Positions 18,162 through 25,128 of a stretch of 64,000 nucleotides of DNA are shown here, in pieces. The first letter of the stretch is position 1, and each line of letters begins with the position of its first letter. The DNA comes from Pseudomonadota bacterium (GTDB lineage: Bacteria; Myxococcota_A; UBA796; SXON01): NCBI GenBank assembly GCA_030685065.1, contig JAUXQH010000024.1:152554-216553 (forward strand), given 5' to 3'. The position numbers and the translations under genes are program-made. The notes below the pieces were generated by a model. The model was not told the DNA's origin. It did no database searches and saw nothing but the letters and a program-made list of their open reading frames with translations.

Positions 18162-18354
18162 GTAGGGCTCCTTTCTTGGAAGATGGGCGACAGGACGGCG
18201 ACCGAGATCGCCCCGCCCTCCCCCACGAAGGAGGGAGAGCAATGCGAGGCCCCGGATCGTCCTGTCAGGCGCTTCCTGCTGGCGCCGAGCTACGGCGCAG
18301 AGGCAGGTTATGCCTCTACGCGGCGGGGGCGACAGCGTGCTCGGCAGGGGCGGA

Positions 18355-19299
18355 TCACTTCGCGCCGAGGCGCCCCATACCGTCGATCCACTCCTCGACC
18401 TCGGCCCACGCGGCCAGCGCGACCGCCTCGGCCTCGTCGGGCTCGAGTTCGGGATCGGCGGCCAGGTCCGGTACGAGGACGAGGAGGGCGGGCTCGGGCT
18501 CCTCGCCCTCGGGCTCAAGCTCGAGGAGCGCGGCAACCCCGCGCTGGATCGCCTGGAGGCGGGCAGACGCTCCCGGCTTCTCCTCGTCGGCCTCGTCCTC
18601 GTCCTCGTCGGGCAGGGGCTCACAGCGGGTGAAGTCGAGCAGCCGCAGGCGGGGGCGGGGGCGGGGGGCAGCGGGCTCGGGAAGCGCGAGGGCGAGCACG
18701 AGCGGCGGGGGGGCGAGCGCGGCGCGGATCGCGGCGGCGACGTCAGGTACGTCGAGCGCATCCCAGCCCGCGCGGCGCCAGGCTCCAAGCCCCCAGATCC
18801 CGACGCAACCGCCCGAACCCCCGACCACGGCCGAGGCGGGGCGCTGCGGGGGCTGCAGGAGCACGCGCACCGGCACGCCGGGGAGGAGGGCCTCGGCGCG
18901 CACGAGCGCGCGGGTCGTCGCCTCCGAGAGGTGCTCGGGTGCCGCGACGTGGATGATCACGCGCGGCGGATCGTCTTTGACGACGGCGGCGATCGCCGCG
19001 GTGGCAGAGGCTTCCGCGCGCGACCGAACGCCCTCGTCATCAGCACGACCGGTCGCCCAGAAGACGTCCGAACCGGTGCGGTGGTGGGTCACCTCGAGCG
19101 CCGCTCCGTCGAAGCACAGGACGTGCGGGGGCGCGGGGGGAACGTCGTGAGTGGCCGCGCGGATGGCGTTCACGATCGCGTTGTGAAACCAGGATTCAGC
19201 ACGGACTTCAATGGCGAGCGTCGCGACGGCGGGGCCGGTCGACTTGGGCGCGCGGATCTTCAGCTTCTTCGCCTTCGGCGGGATCTTCTTGATGGACAC
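18355..19299 (-). CDS. Hypothetical protein with acidic C-terminus
   Basis: A 314-residue protein starting at GTG (VSIKKIPPKAKK, a basic N-terminal tail). Residues ~30-170 alternate strands and helices (VLCFDGAALEVTHHR, PPRVIIHVAAPEHL), possibly a Rossmann-like or nuclease-like core, but no catalytic set is convincing. The C-terminal ~100 residues are rich in Asp/Glu and Pro, typical of phage or island proteins. The high GC makes several antisense frames open here; this one is preferred for its composition, plausible start and position behind the co-oriented integrase and DUF6968-like genes. Function unknown. Confidence 0.5.
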   Translation of the reverse strand: MSIKKIPPKAKKLKIRAPKSTGPAVATLAIEVRAESWFHNAIVNAIRAATHDVPPAPPHVLCFDGAALEVTHHRTGSDVFWATGRADDEGVRSRAEASATAAIAAVVKDDPPRVIIHVAAPEHLSEATTRALVRAEALLPGVPVRVLLQPPQRPASAVVGGSGGCVGIWGLGAWRRAGWDALDVPDVAAAIRAALAPPPLVLALALPEPAAPRPRPRLRLLDFTRCEPLPDEDEDEADEEKPGASARLQAIQRGVAALLELEPEGEEPEPALLVLVPDLAADPELEPDEAEAVALAAWAEVEEWIDGMGRLGAK

Positions 19300-19662
19300 G
19301 GGACACCTCGGAGGTGCCCCCGCATGAAGACGACGTAGACCCGCTAGGAACACCCCAGAGGCGCACGTCGCCCCCACCCCGATTTCGGGTTGCGGAGGCG
19401 GAAGTGCGACCGATCCGAGGCGCCGCGCGGAGAGGCCCCAAAAGAGGGGCGTCCAGCGGCAGGTGGTTCGACAGCCCGACGGAGATAGCTGAACCCGGAC
19501 TCGTTGTCAGCTTTTCTTTTGGATGATGTCGCCGAGCGCCGCGTGCACCGTGGGTGTCGGCCGCGTTGCCCGCGTCCCGGTGCGAGGGGGCGACTGTGGC
19601 AGCCCCCTCGGGTGGAGGGGTGCCCGGTTGCTCCCACTCGCTCGGCTAGCTCAGGACTCCGA
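19300..19662. other. Non-coding stretch in the integrated segment
   Basis: Three short overlapping frames are open but all are Arg/Pro/Ser-rich and look like shadows. A T-rich run near 19511-19521 stands out from the GC-rich background and could belong to a promoter. No RNA gene or clear repeat was recognised. Confidence 0.4.
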
Positions 19663-19974
19663 CTACCGCTTGGGTCGGGGGGGCCGGTAGGGCGTCAACC
19701 CGAGACTGCGCTGTTCCATCCACCGAAAACCGCCCCTCGTCTCCAAGTCGATGCGCAACATGGTGAAGGCATTAAGCATCGCATCCATGGAATCCCACCC
19801 GGCGACCTCGAGCGAGTAATTGATGGGCTCTCCAATGCGAAATGTGGATGCCCAACGGGGCCCCACCGGCACAGGAACCTCGATGGTCACCTCCACATCG
19901 ACCTCCTCGGAGGGGGGAGCCCGGTACCGGTAAATTCGCTGAACGGCTACGATTCTTCCGTCAGAATTGCTCAT
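19663..19974 (-). CDS. DUF6968-like small protein (possible immunity protein)
   Basis: A 103-residue acidic protein. The layout, a basic-aromatic start (VQRIYRYRAP), strand-rich middle (VEVTIEVPVPVG...STFRIGEPINYSLEVAGWDSM) and helical DAMLNAFTMLRIDLE followed by GGFRW, resembles the DUF6968 family as I remember it. Members are often found near polymorphic toxin and RHS genes. It starts 6 bases downstream of a small Cys-rich gene on the same strand, the order usual for toxin then immunity. The local GC is lower than in the flanking genes. The family assignment is from pattern memory and moderate; the immunity role is inference. Confidence 0.6.
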   Translation of the reverse strand: MSNSDGRIVAVQRIYRYRAPPSEEVDVEVTIEVPVPVGPRWASTFRIGEPINYSLEVAGWDSMDAMLNAFTMLRIDLETRGGFRWMEQRSLGLTPYRPPRPKR

Positions 19975-19980
19975 TCGTCC

Positions 19981-20232
19981 TCATTCAGGGAGCGGAGTCG
20001 TTCCGGCGAGACAGGCTGTGAGAATCGCCATGCACCGTGCATTACAGCGAATCCACTCGTAACTCCAATACGATTCGGAGTCACAGTTCCTGATGCACTG
20101 CTGGTAGGGCGGGTCGCACTGGTCATGCCTATCAACGTACACTTCCGCCAACTTGGCGAGTCCCCATCCGACCCCGACAGCTGCAGCTACAATTGGTCCG
20201 GCACCAAGCCCAATCCCCTCGCGAAGCTCCAC
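19981..20232 (-). CDS. Small Cys-rich protein with hydrophobic N-terminus
   Basis: An 83-residue product from a GTG at 20232 (a start ~24 bases further up is also open). The N-terminus has a hydrophobic Gly/Ala helix (GAGPIVAAAVGVGWGLAKL) and the rest six cysteines (CDPPYQQCIRNCD, IRCNARCM, TACL). The hydrophobic-then-variable layout recalls the C-terminal ends of RHS-type toxins, but no RHS core precedes it, so it would be an orphan or remnant. It is followed after 6 bases by the DUF6968-like gene. The start is weakly supported and its function unknown. Confidence 0.45.
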   Translation of the reverse strand: MELREGIGLGAGPIVAAAVGVGWGLAKLAEVYVDRHDQCDPPYQQCIRNCDSESYWSYEWIRCNARCMAILTACLAGTTPLPE

Positions 20233-20244
20233 CGCATCCGTGGC

Positions 20245-20400
20245 GTGCACGCGCACCCGGCCGTGCTCGTGTCCGTGGAGCGCATGACCGAGGCCGAGGC
20301 CGAGGGCTGGTACCGCCTCATCCAGAACATGGAGGAGGACGCGCGGTCGGCGGGGGCCCGTGAAGGTGCGCGCCAGCCGTGGAAGTGGGGCGGGTTCTAG
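20245..20400 (+). CDS. Short phage-type protein
   Basis: An open frame of 51 residues from GTG 20245; a 38-residue version from ATG 20284 has GGAG three bases upstream. The predicted helix TEAEAEGWYRLIQNMEEDARS and the GARQPWKWGGF end look like natural protein rather than a shadow. Its stop TAG shares the palindrome CTAG with the stop of the convergent integrase gene, a tight tail-to-tail arrangement. No family recognised; it could be a fragment of a larger gene lost at integration. Confidence 0.4.
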   Translation: MHAHPAVLVSVERMTEAEAEGWYRLIQNMEEDARSAGAREGARQPWKWGGF

Positions 20401-21695
20401 CGGATCGGGACGACGTTTCCCGTGTCCACGGCCTCGGGCTTCATGTCGATGGGTGCGACGAGCCCAACGGCCGCAACGAGGGCAGCGTCCGATGGTCGGG
20501 CATAGTGCTGCCCCCGCGTGTCGATCGCCGCGTGCCCGACGAGGTAGTCGATGGTGCGGTCGGACACGCGGTGGACGGGCGCCCCGTCCACTTCCACGGT
20601 GATCCCCTGAAGCTCGGACATGTACGCGGCGCGGAACGCGTGGTTCGGGCGTGCCTTCCGACGGTGGAGCGGACGGGCCACGTTCGGGCGCACCTCGCCA
20701 GCCTTCTCGGCGGCGGCCCACAGTTCGTTGATGACGTTCGTGTCGGGCTCGACGTGGCCGCTCGCCGTGGTGTCCGTCGCGAAGAGGTAGTCGTCGGGGC
20801 TCTTGCACGCGGCGATGCGCGTCTGCCACGCGTCGACGAGCGAGCGGGGGATGGGCACCGTCCGCATCTCCGCCTCCTCCGCGGCCGACTTACCGACCTC
20901 GACCGTAAGGGTAGCCCGCACCGGATCCACGGCCCGACGACGGATTCCGGTGACCTGAAAGACGCGGAGGCCCGTCAGGCGCTCCCCGGCGAGCACGTCG
21001 CCGAGGTCTTCGGACACGTCGTAGGCCCGCCGGATGACGGCGTCGCACTCGGCCCACGTCGGCGCCGTCGGCGCGCCCTTCTGCCGGGGAACGGGCGGGA
21101 TCACGAGTTCCCGGTCGACGAGCGGAGGGATGCCCGGGTAGGTGACGGGCTGCGACGCGCAGTAGCTCCAGATCGAGAAGAGGTGCCCCGAGAGGTGGTA
21201 CCGCCAGAGGGGCCCACACGCGCCGGGCTTCCGGCCCTTCGTGCCGCTCCCGGCAGCCTCGTCCTCGGCGATCCACTTGTTCCGCAGCTCGGTGAACAGG
21301 TTCACGTCGAGCACGGAGACGGGGATCACGTCCTCGTCCGCGATGCGGCGGACCTTTCGGACCGTCCCCATGATGCGGGCGATCGCGCTCTTGTACCGAC
21401 TGCGGGTGCTCTTCTTCCGGTCGCGTGACGACTGCCAGGCGAGCCAGTTCAGGGCCGCGCGCTCGAGGTTCGCCGCCGTGGTGACGACCCGCGCGGCGGG
21501 CTCGTACACGTCGCCGGACTCGAGGGTTCGGCGGAGCTTGCCGACGAGCGCGTCTCGGGCGCTCTTGTCGGTGACGACCTGGGAGCGGGCCTTGCGGACG
21601 CGCAGCCCGTCCTCGACCACGTCCTCACGCCACCGGATCTTGTACTTGCCGCCGTCGAGGGGGGTGATGCTGAGGCTGATGTTGTTGCGAGCCAC
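20397..21695 (-). CDS. Site-specific tyrosine recombinase (phage-type integrase)
   Basis: A 432-residue integrase. The C-terminal catalytic domain has the expected residues in order: Arg in LTGLRVFQVTG, the H-x-x-R box in NHAFRAAY, His in LVGHAA and the nucleophile Tyr in GQHYARP. The N-terminal ~200 residues form the arm-type and core-binding (SAM-like) domains. A basic AEEAEMRTVPIPRSL segment lies where the beta-hairpin Lys region would be. It would integrate and excise the surrounding element at the 28-nt repeats. The start lies ~150 bases from the right repeat. Length and motifs are complete, so it may be active. Confidence 0.9.
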   Translation of the reverse strand: MARNNISLSITPLDGGKYKIRWREDVVEDGLRVRKARSQVVTDKSARDALVGKLRRTLESGDVYEPAARVVTTAANLERAALNWLAWQSSRDRKKSTRSRYKSAIARIMGTVRKVRRIADEDVIPVSVLDVNLFTELRNKWIAEDEAAGSGTKGRKPGACGPLWRYHLSGHLFSIWSYCASQPVTYPGIPPLVDRELVIPPVPRQKGAPTAPTWAECDAVIRRAYDVSEDLGDVLAGERLTGLRVFQVTGIRRRAVDPVRATLTVEVGKSAAEEAEMRTVPIPRSLVDAWQTRIAACKSPDDYLFATDTTASGHVEPDTNVINELWAAAEKAGEVRPNVARPLHRRKARPNHAFRAAYMSELQGITVEVDGAPVHRVSDRTIDYLVGHAAIDTRGQHYARPSDAALVAAVGLVAPIDMKPEAVDTGNVVPIR

Positions 21696-21844
21696 GAGGG
21701 CCTCCCGTGCCCCTTGTGTGTCCTCTAAGTGCAGACCGAAGTGGAGGGGCTCCCTACGATACCGCTCCCATCGACCTTTTCGACGGGTACAGCTAAGGTA
21801 TCCCTACTACACTTGCGACAGGCCAAGCAGGTGAATCCGCGGGT

Positions 21845-21872
21845 GGGGTCAGACCCCATCATTTATCATTTG
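21845..21872 (+). repeat. Right copy of 28-nt direct repeat (candidate att site)
   Basis: GGGGTCAGACCCC followed by ATCATTTATCATTTG, matching the copy at 17619-17646 at 25 of 28 positions. It lies 150 bases upstream of the integrase start, a usual position for an attachment site. Confidence 0.6.
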
Positions 21873-21923
21873 GCGCCCATCCAAATTCTCGGCGTTGTCC
21901 CGTGGGCCAGCCGCGCCAAGTGG

Positions 21924-21944
21924 TAAGTCGTAAGGTCAGACCCC
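21924..21944 (+). repeat. Partial GGTCAGACCCC repeat, copy 3
   Basis: A 21-base unit identical to that at 21981-22001, containing AAGTCGTAAGGTCAGACCCC. It shares GGTCAGACCCC with the 28-nt repeats but has a different left part. The intergenic region 21696-22035 contains no gene and is occupied mainly by these elements. Confidence 0.6.
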
Positions 21945-21980
21945 CATCATGAATAGTCGGCGTTTGCTCGTTCCAGGTGA

Positions 21981-22001
21981 TAAGTCGTAAGGTCAGACCC
22001 C
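21981..22001 (+). repeat. Partial GGTCAGACCCC repeat, copy 4
   Basis: Identical to the 21924 unit, 57 bases away. It runs directly into a CCCCCTCCGGGGG hairpin (21998-22010) just before the ribosome binding site of the AgmX-type gene. Confidence 0.6.
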
Positions 22002-22035
22002 CTCCGGGGGCACCGCCCGCGGGGTAGGAGGCCGC

Positions 22036-22692
22036 ATGCTCCTCGCCCTCGTGCTCCCCGCCGCCGCCGCGGGCATCCCGGCTTCGCTCACCGCCTACGA
22101 TCAGGCCGTTACCAGCGTCACCCTCGCCCTGACCTCCGCGCTCCCCCGCCTCGCGGCGTGCAAGGCCGTGCCCGGCGAGAAGCTGGTGTTCAAGGTCAAT
22201 CTCGCCGGTGTTCCGGTGGTCACGACCGTCGCGCTCACCGGCACGGCCTCCGCGACCGTGTCCGCGCCCTGCCACGAGAAGGTGGTGGCGGACGTGTTCA
22301 CCCGCTCCCGGCCCTCCGTCGGGCTCGAGGCCGCCGTCGTCGTGGACGTGTTCGGCGGCACCCCGCGTCTCGACGGAGACGTCGCGTTGTTCGGTTCGCT
22401 CGGGCGCGAGGCCATCGAGAGCGGCGTGCGCACGCGCATGGATCGGGTGGCCCAATGCTACGTCAACGCCCTCGAGGCCGCGCCCGGGATCAAGGGCGAT
22501 GTCGTCGTGAGCATGACCGTGCTACCGACCGGCCAGGTGCTCTCCGCCGACCTGAAGCGCACGACGTTGTGGAGCCCGCCGACCGAGGCGTGCGTCCTCA
22601 AGGAGATGCTGGGCGTCGTGTTCGCAGCGCCCGACGGCGGCGCGCTCGTGCGGGTGACCTACCCGTTCACCTTCAAGCCGCCCGAGCCCTGA
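22036..22692 (+). CDS. AgmX/PglI C-terminal-type (TonB-like) periplasmic protein
   Basis: A 218-residue exported protein with a short signal (MLLALVLPAAAAG). The C-terminal domain (VRTRMDRVAQCYVNAL, GDVVVSMTVLPTGQVLSADL, CVLKEMLGVVFAAPDGGALVRVTYPFTF) has the layout of the AgmX/PglI C-terminal family: a Cys-containing helix, two strands and a second Cys before the final strand. That family is TonB-C-like and common in gliding or envelope complexes of Myxococcota. TAGGAGG four bases before the ATG fixes the start. The stop codon lies in a 14-base tandem repeat (unit CCCCGAGCCCTGAG). Role inferred: periplasmic binding or scaffold protein. Confidence 0.75.
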   Translation: MLLALVLPAAAAGIPASLTAYDQAVTSVTLALTSALPRLAACKAVPGEKLVFKVNLAGVPVVTTVALTGTASATVSAPCHEKVVADVFTRSRPSVGLEAAVVVDVFGGTPRLDGDVALFGSLGREAIESGVRTRMDRVAQCYVNALEAAPGIKGDVVVSMTVLPTGQVLSADLKRTTLWSPPTEACVLKEMLGVVFAAPDGGALVRVTYPFTFKPPEP

Positions 22693-22731
22693 GCCCCGAG
22701 CCCTGAGCCCCGAACCCGAGCCTCGAACCGC

Positions 22732-23217
22732 CTACCGGTGCCCGGGCGCGTCGATCCAATGCCGATCGGGCCGCTCGGCCGTATGCCACGCCTCGAACGC
22801 CGGATCGTCGGGATAGCACGCGCGATCGCCCGCGCGGCGCTCGCCGATGATGAGCATCGTGGCCTCGTCCGGCCCGCGGTTCACGAGGCAGTGCGCGATG
22901 CCCGTGCCCGCCGGAAACGAGACGAAGTCGCCCGCGGCGAGGGGGTGCTCCTCGGGCGCGGCGCCGGGCGCGATCACCCGGAGGTGCGGCGTTCCAGTGA
23001 GCACATAGACCGCCTCTTCCTCGTCCGAGTGGGCGTGCGTGAAGCTCGAACGCCGGCCAGGAAGGAGCCGCTCGTGCCAGACCCCGAGCCGCACCGAGCC
23101 GGCCGCGGTGCCGAGGTCTCGGCCAATCGAGAGCTTCTCCGCCGCGAAGGGCGGGGGATACGCCGCCTCCGTGGCGGGGACGCCGGCGGTCGTGACGATG
23201 TAGGACGGACGCGTCAC
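22732..23217 (-). CDS. Cupin-domain protein
   Basis: A 161-residue single-domain cupin. The metal ligands are visible as FTHAHSDEEEAVYVL (His, His, Glu) and GIAHCLVN (last His), spaced as in cupin motifs 1 and 2; GDFVSFPAGTG lies between. Small cupins of this type act as isomerases, dioxygenases or sensors, and nothing here decides which. GTG start at 23217 overlaps the stop of the upstream gene (GTGA), so the two are translationally coupled. Cytoplasmic; substrate unknown. Confidence 0.82.
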   Translation of the reverse strand: MTRPSYIVTTAGVPATEAAYPPPFAAEKLSIGRDLGTAAGSVRLGVWHERLLPGRRSSFTHAHSDEEEAVYVLTGTPHLRVIAPGAAPEEHPLAAGDFVSFPAGTGIAHCLVNRGPDEATMLIIGERRAGDRACYPDDPAFEAWHTAERPDRHWIDAPGHR

Positions 23218-23921
23218 TCCTTCACGCTCTTCGCGACGATGCGCTTCAGCCACCGCATGCCGCGGACCTCCTCGCTGTTGACGGTCTCCACGTCCACACC
23301 CAACGCCCTCGCGGTCGCGTCGGGTGAGCACGGCTTGCCCCCGAACAGGCCGTGGCGCGAGGCCAGCACGGCGCGCTCGCCGGGCTCGAGCTGGAAGAAG
23401 GCCTCTTCGAGCTGATCCCAGGTCACGCCGGTGTCCGGGCCGAACAAGGCGCCGAGCACGGCCGGTCGCGCCGGCTCGGGCACGGCCAGCCCGGCGTCCA
23501 TGCCGCCGGGGCCGAACGTCAGCTTCGAGTCCGGCTCGTCCAGTGATTCTCCCTCGTTGGCGCTGAAGTAGTCGACCGGCAGCGTGTTGGAGCGCGCCTC
23601 CTCCAGGGCCTCGGCGATGTTGACGGCCACGACGCAAGCGGCGTCACGCACGGTCTCGACCTCGTCCTCCCAGACCAGGTCGTGCGAGAGGACCACCACC
23701 TGCTCGCCCTCGTTCACGTCGATCGCCCAGGCGTCTCCGTTGACGGCGCTGCCGATGATCCAGAGGCCTTGCGACGCGGAGTCGTGCCACTCTTCGCCAC
23801 GGCTCTCCGCGACCATGTCCCCGAACGTAGGTAGGAACTCGATCGGACCCACGACCGCGCCGAGGTTGCGCTTCAGGTGGGCGAGCACCGCGGGGGAGAA
23901 CGGGGGGGAGGACTCGGGCAA
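23214..23921 (-). CDS. SMI1/KNR4-like protein with sigma-70 region-4-like C-terminus
   Basis: A 235-residue protein when started at TTG 23921 (GGAG six bases upstream); the frame stays open 28 codons further to 24005, so the start is uncertain. The N-terminal part (GPIEFLPTFGDMVAES, GLWIIGSAVNGDAWAIDV, VVVLSHD) has the SMI1/KNR4/SUKH-type layout, a fold used in toxin immunity and scaffold proteins. The C-terminal ~60 residues (FFQLEPGERAVLASRHGLFGGKPCSPDATARALGV) read like sigma factor region 4, with the L-P-x-E-R, R-x-G-L and helix-turn-helix elements. The combination could be a ligand-controlled DNA-binding protein. Both domain calls are from pattern and moderate. Confidence 0.65.
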   Translation of the reverse strand: MPESSPPFSPAVLAHLKRNLGAVVGPIEFLPTFGDMVAESRGEEWHDSASQGLWIIGSAVNGDAWAIDVNEGEQVVVLSHDLVWEDEVETVRDAACVVAVNIAEALEEARSNTLPVDYFSANEGESLDEPDSKLTFGPGGMDAGLAVPEPARPAVLGALFGPDTGVTWDQLEEAFFQLEPGERAVLASRHGLFGGKPCSPDATARALGVDVETVNSEEVRGMRWLKRIVAKSVKE

Positions 23922-24052
23922 GGACGGCTCCGGGAGACGGCGGGATTTAGCACGGCGAGGGGCGGTGTCCGAGGGGTTTCCCGAGCGCGTCGGCAGTCTC
24001 GGCAACGCTGGGATCGGGGGTGAGGTTAGGAGGCGGACCTCCGGGAGCCTCC

Positions 24053-24796
24053 ATGTCCGTCGCCATCATCACCGGCGCCTCCAGCGGCATCGGCGCCTCG
24101 CTCGCGCGCGAGCTGGGCCGTCGCAAGTGGAAGGTGGGCGTGATCGCCCGTCGCGCGGACCTGCTCGATGCGATCGTGGCCGAAGTACGCGCGGCGGGTG
24201 GGGAGGCTTCGGCGGCCACCGCCGACGTGACGGACCGCGCGGCGCTCGACGGCGCGGTCCTCGCGCTCGAGGCGGTCCTCGGCCCGTGCGATCTCATGGT
24301 CGCCAACGCCGGCAGCGGCCAGCCCGTTCCCATGCACAAGCTGCCCGTCGACTCGATCCTCGCGACCATGCGGCTGAACTTCGACGGTGCCCTCTTCAGC
24401 GCCGCATCGGTCCTCCCCGGCATGCTCGAGCGCAAGCGCGGTCACGTCGCGGTGGTGTCGAGCGTGGCCGCGAACCGCGGGCTGCCGGGCAACGGCGGCT
24501 ACAGCGCGAGCAAGGCCGCGGTCAGTACGCTCTGGGAGACCATGCGCGTCGATTTGCAGGGGCACGGCGTCCGGTGCACGACCATCCACCCCGGCTTCGT
24601 CGCGACGCCGCTCACGTCGAAGAACCGCTTCAAGATGCCGTTCCTCCTCACCGCCGACCAGGCCGCGTGCATCGTGGCGGACGGGTTGGAGCGCGGCGCC
24701 AAGGACATCACGTTTCCCTGGCAGATGCGGTGGGTCACCACGCTGATGCGTTGGCTGCCCATCTGGGCGTGGGATCGGATGGCGCCGAAGCGGTGA
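24053..24796 (+). CDS. Short-chain dehydrogenase/reductase (SDR)
   Basis: A 247-residue classical SDR. It has the cofactor loop TGASSGIG (residues 8-15), an NAG motif (VANAGSG), the Ser of the active site in VVSSVAAN and the catalytic Y-x-x-x-K in GGYSASKAA. The Arg pair in RRKWKVGVIARR after the first strand favours NADP(H). SDRs of this size oxidise or reduce hydroxyl/keto groups on lipids, sugars or small metabolites in the cytoplasm. The C-terminal MRWVTTLMRWLPIWAWD is amphipathic and may touch the membrane. ATG 24053 is chosen over an upstream in-frame ATG because the SDR fold starts there. Substrate unknown. Confidence 0.9.
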   Translation: MSVAIITGASSGIGASLARELGRRKWKVGVIARRADLLDAIVAEVRAAGGEASAATADVTDRAALDGAVLALEAVLGPCDLMVANAGSGQPVPMHKLPVDSILATMRLNFDGALFSAASVLPGMLERKRGHVAVVSSVAANRGLPGNGGYSASKAAVSTLWETMRVDLQGHGVRCTTIHPGFVATPLTSKNRFKMPFLLTADQAACIVADGLERGAKDITFPWQMRWVTTLMRWLPIWAWDRMAPKR

Positions 24797-24816
24797 GGTT
24801 GGGTGGGGCGCGCGCC

Positions 24817-25128
24817 CTACGTCATGTAGAGCAGCGTCGGCGCGTCGATCGCGAAGGCGGCGACGAGCAGCCCGAGCCCGCACGCCCAGCCGAGCAGGCT
24901 CGCGCCGAGCCAACGCCAGCGCCTTAGGACGATGAACGCGACGTGCACCGGCAGCTGCGCCACGAGCGCGAACATCGTGACCAGGGCGAGGATCACCTCG
25001 ATGGAGACCAGCGGGCTGGTCGTGTACGCAGCGGAGTGGAGCCCGACCCGGTGAACCGCGGCCGTGCCGCACAAAAGAGCGGCGAGCACGGCCGGGAAGG
25101 TGGCGGGGAGGCTTCGGAGGAACGTCAC
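24817..25128 (-). CDS. Small integral membrane protein
   Basis: A 103-residue hydrophobic protein with three likely spans (ATFPAVLAALLCGTAAV, IEVILALVTMFALVAQL, LLGWACGLGLLVAAFAI) joined by short loops with an Arg-rich turn (LRRWRWLG). GTG start overlaps the methyltransferase stop by four bases (GTGA), so it is the last gene of a translationally coupled unit with the methyltransferase and phosphodiesterase-like genes. The family is not recognised; a role in modifying or exporting the polysaccharide or its lipid carrier is possible from context only. Confidence 0.7.
   Translation of the reverse strand: MTFLRSLPATFPAVLAALLCGTAAVHRVGLHSAAYTTSPLVSIEVILALVTMFALVAQLPVHVAFIVLRRWRWLGASLLGWACGLGLLVAAFAIDAPTLLYMT

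Larger units (their letters stand above)
17619..21872. mobile_element. Putative 4.2-kb integrated element with tyrosine recombinase
   Basis: Bounded by the near-identical 28-nt direct repeats. Inside are a helix-turn-helix protein, an unknown acidic protein, a DUF6968-like gene with a small Cys-rich partner, a short phage-type protein and a tyrosine recombinase placed next to the right repeat, as integrases usually are. The 19.7-20.2 kb part has visibly lower GC than the flanks. It separates two blocks of otherwise ordinary chromosomal genes. No replication or transfer genes are present, so it would depend on other elements for movement. Borders are inferred from the repeats alone. Confidence 0.5.

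Noticed and set aside
18176..19338. Rightward frames opposite the acidic hypothetical gene
   Set aside because: Overlap the leftward frame and are rich in Arg/Ser/Gly without a plausible start; treated as shadows.
22682..22725. Tandem repeat around the AgmX-type stop codon
   Set aside because: Only two to three copies of a 14-base unit; likely local slippage without function.
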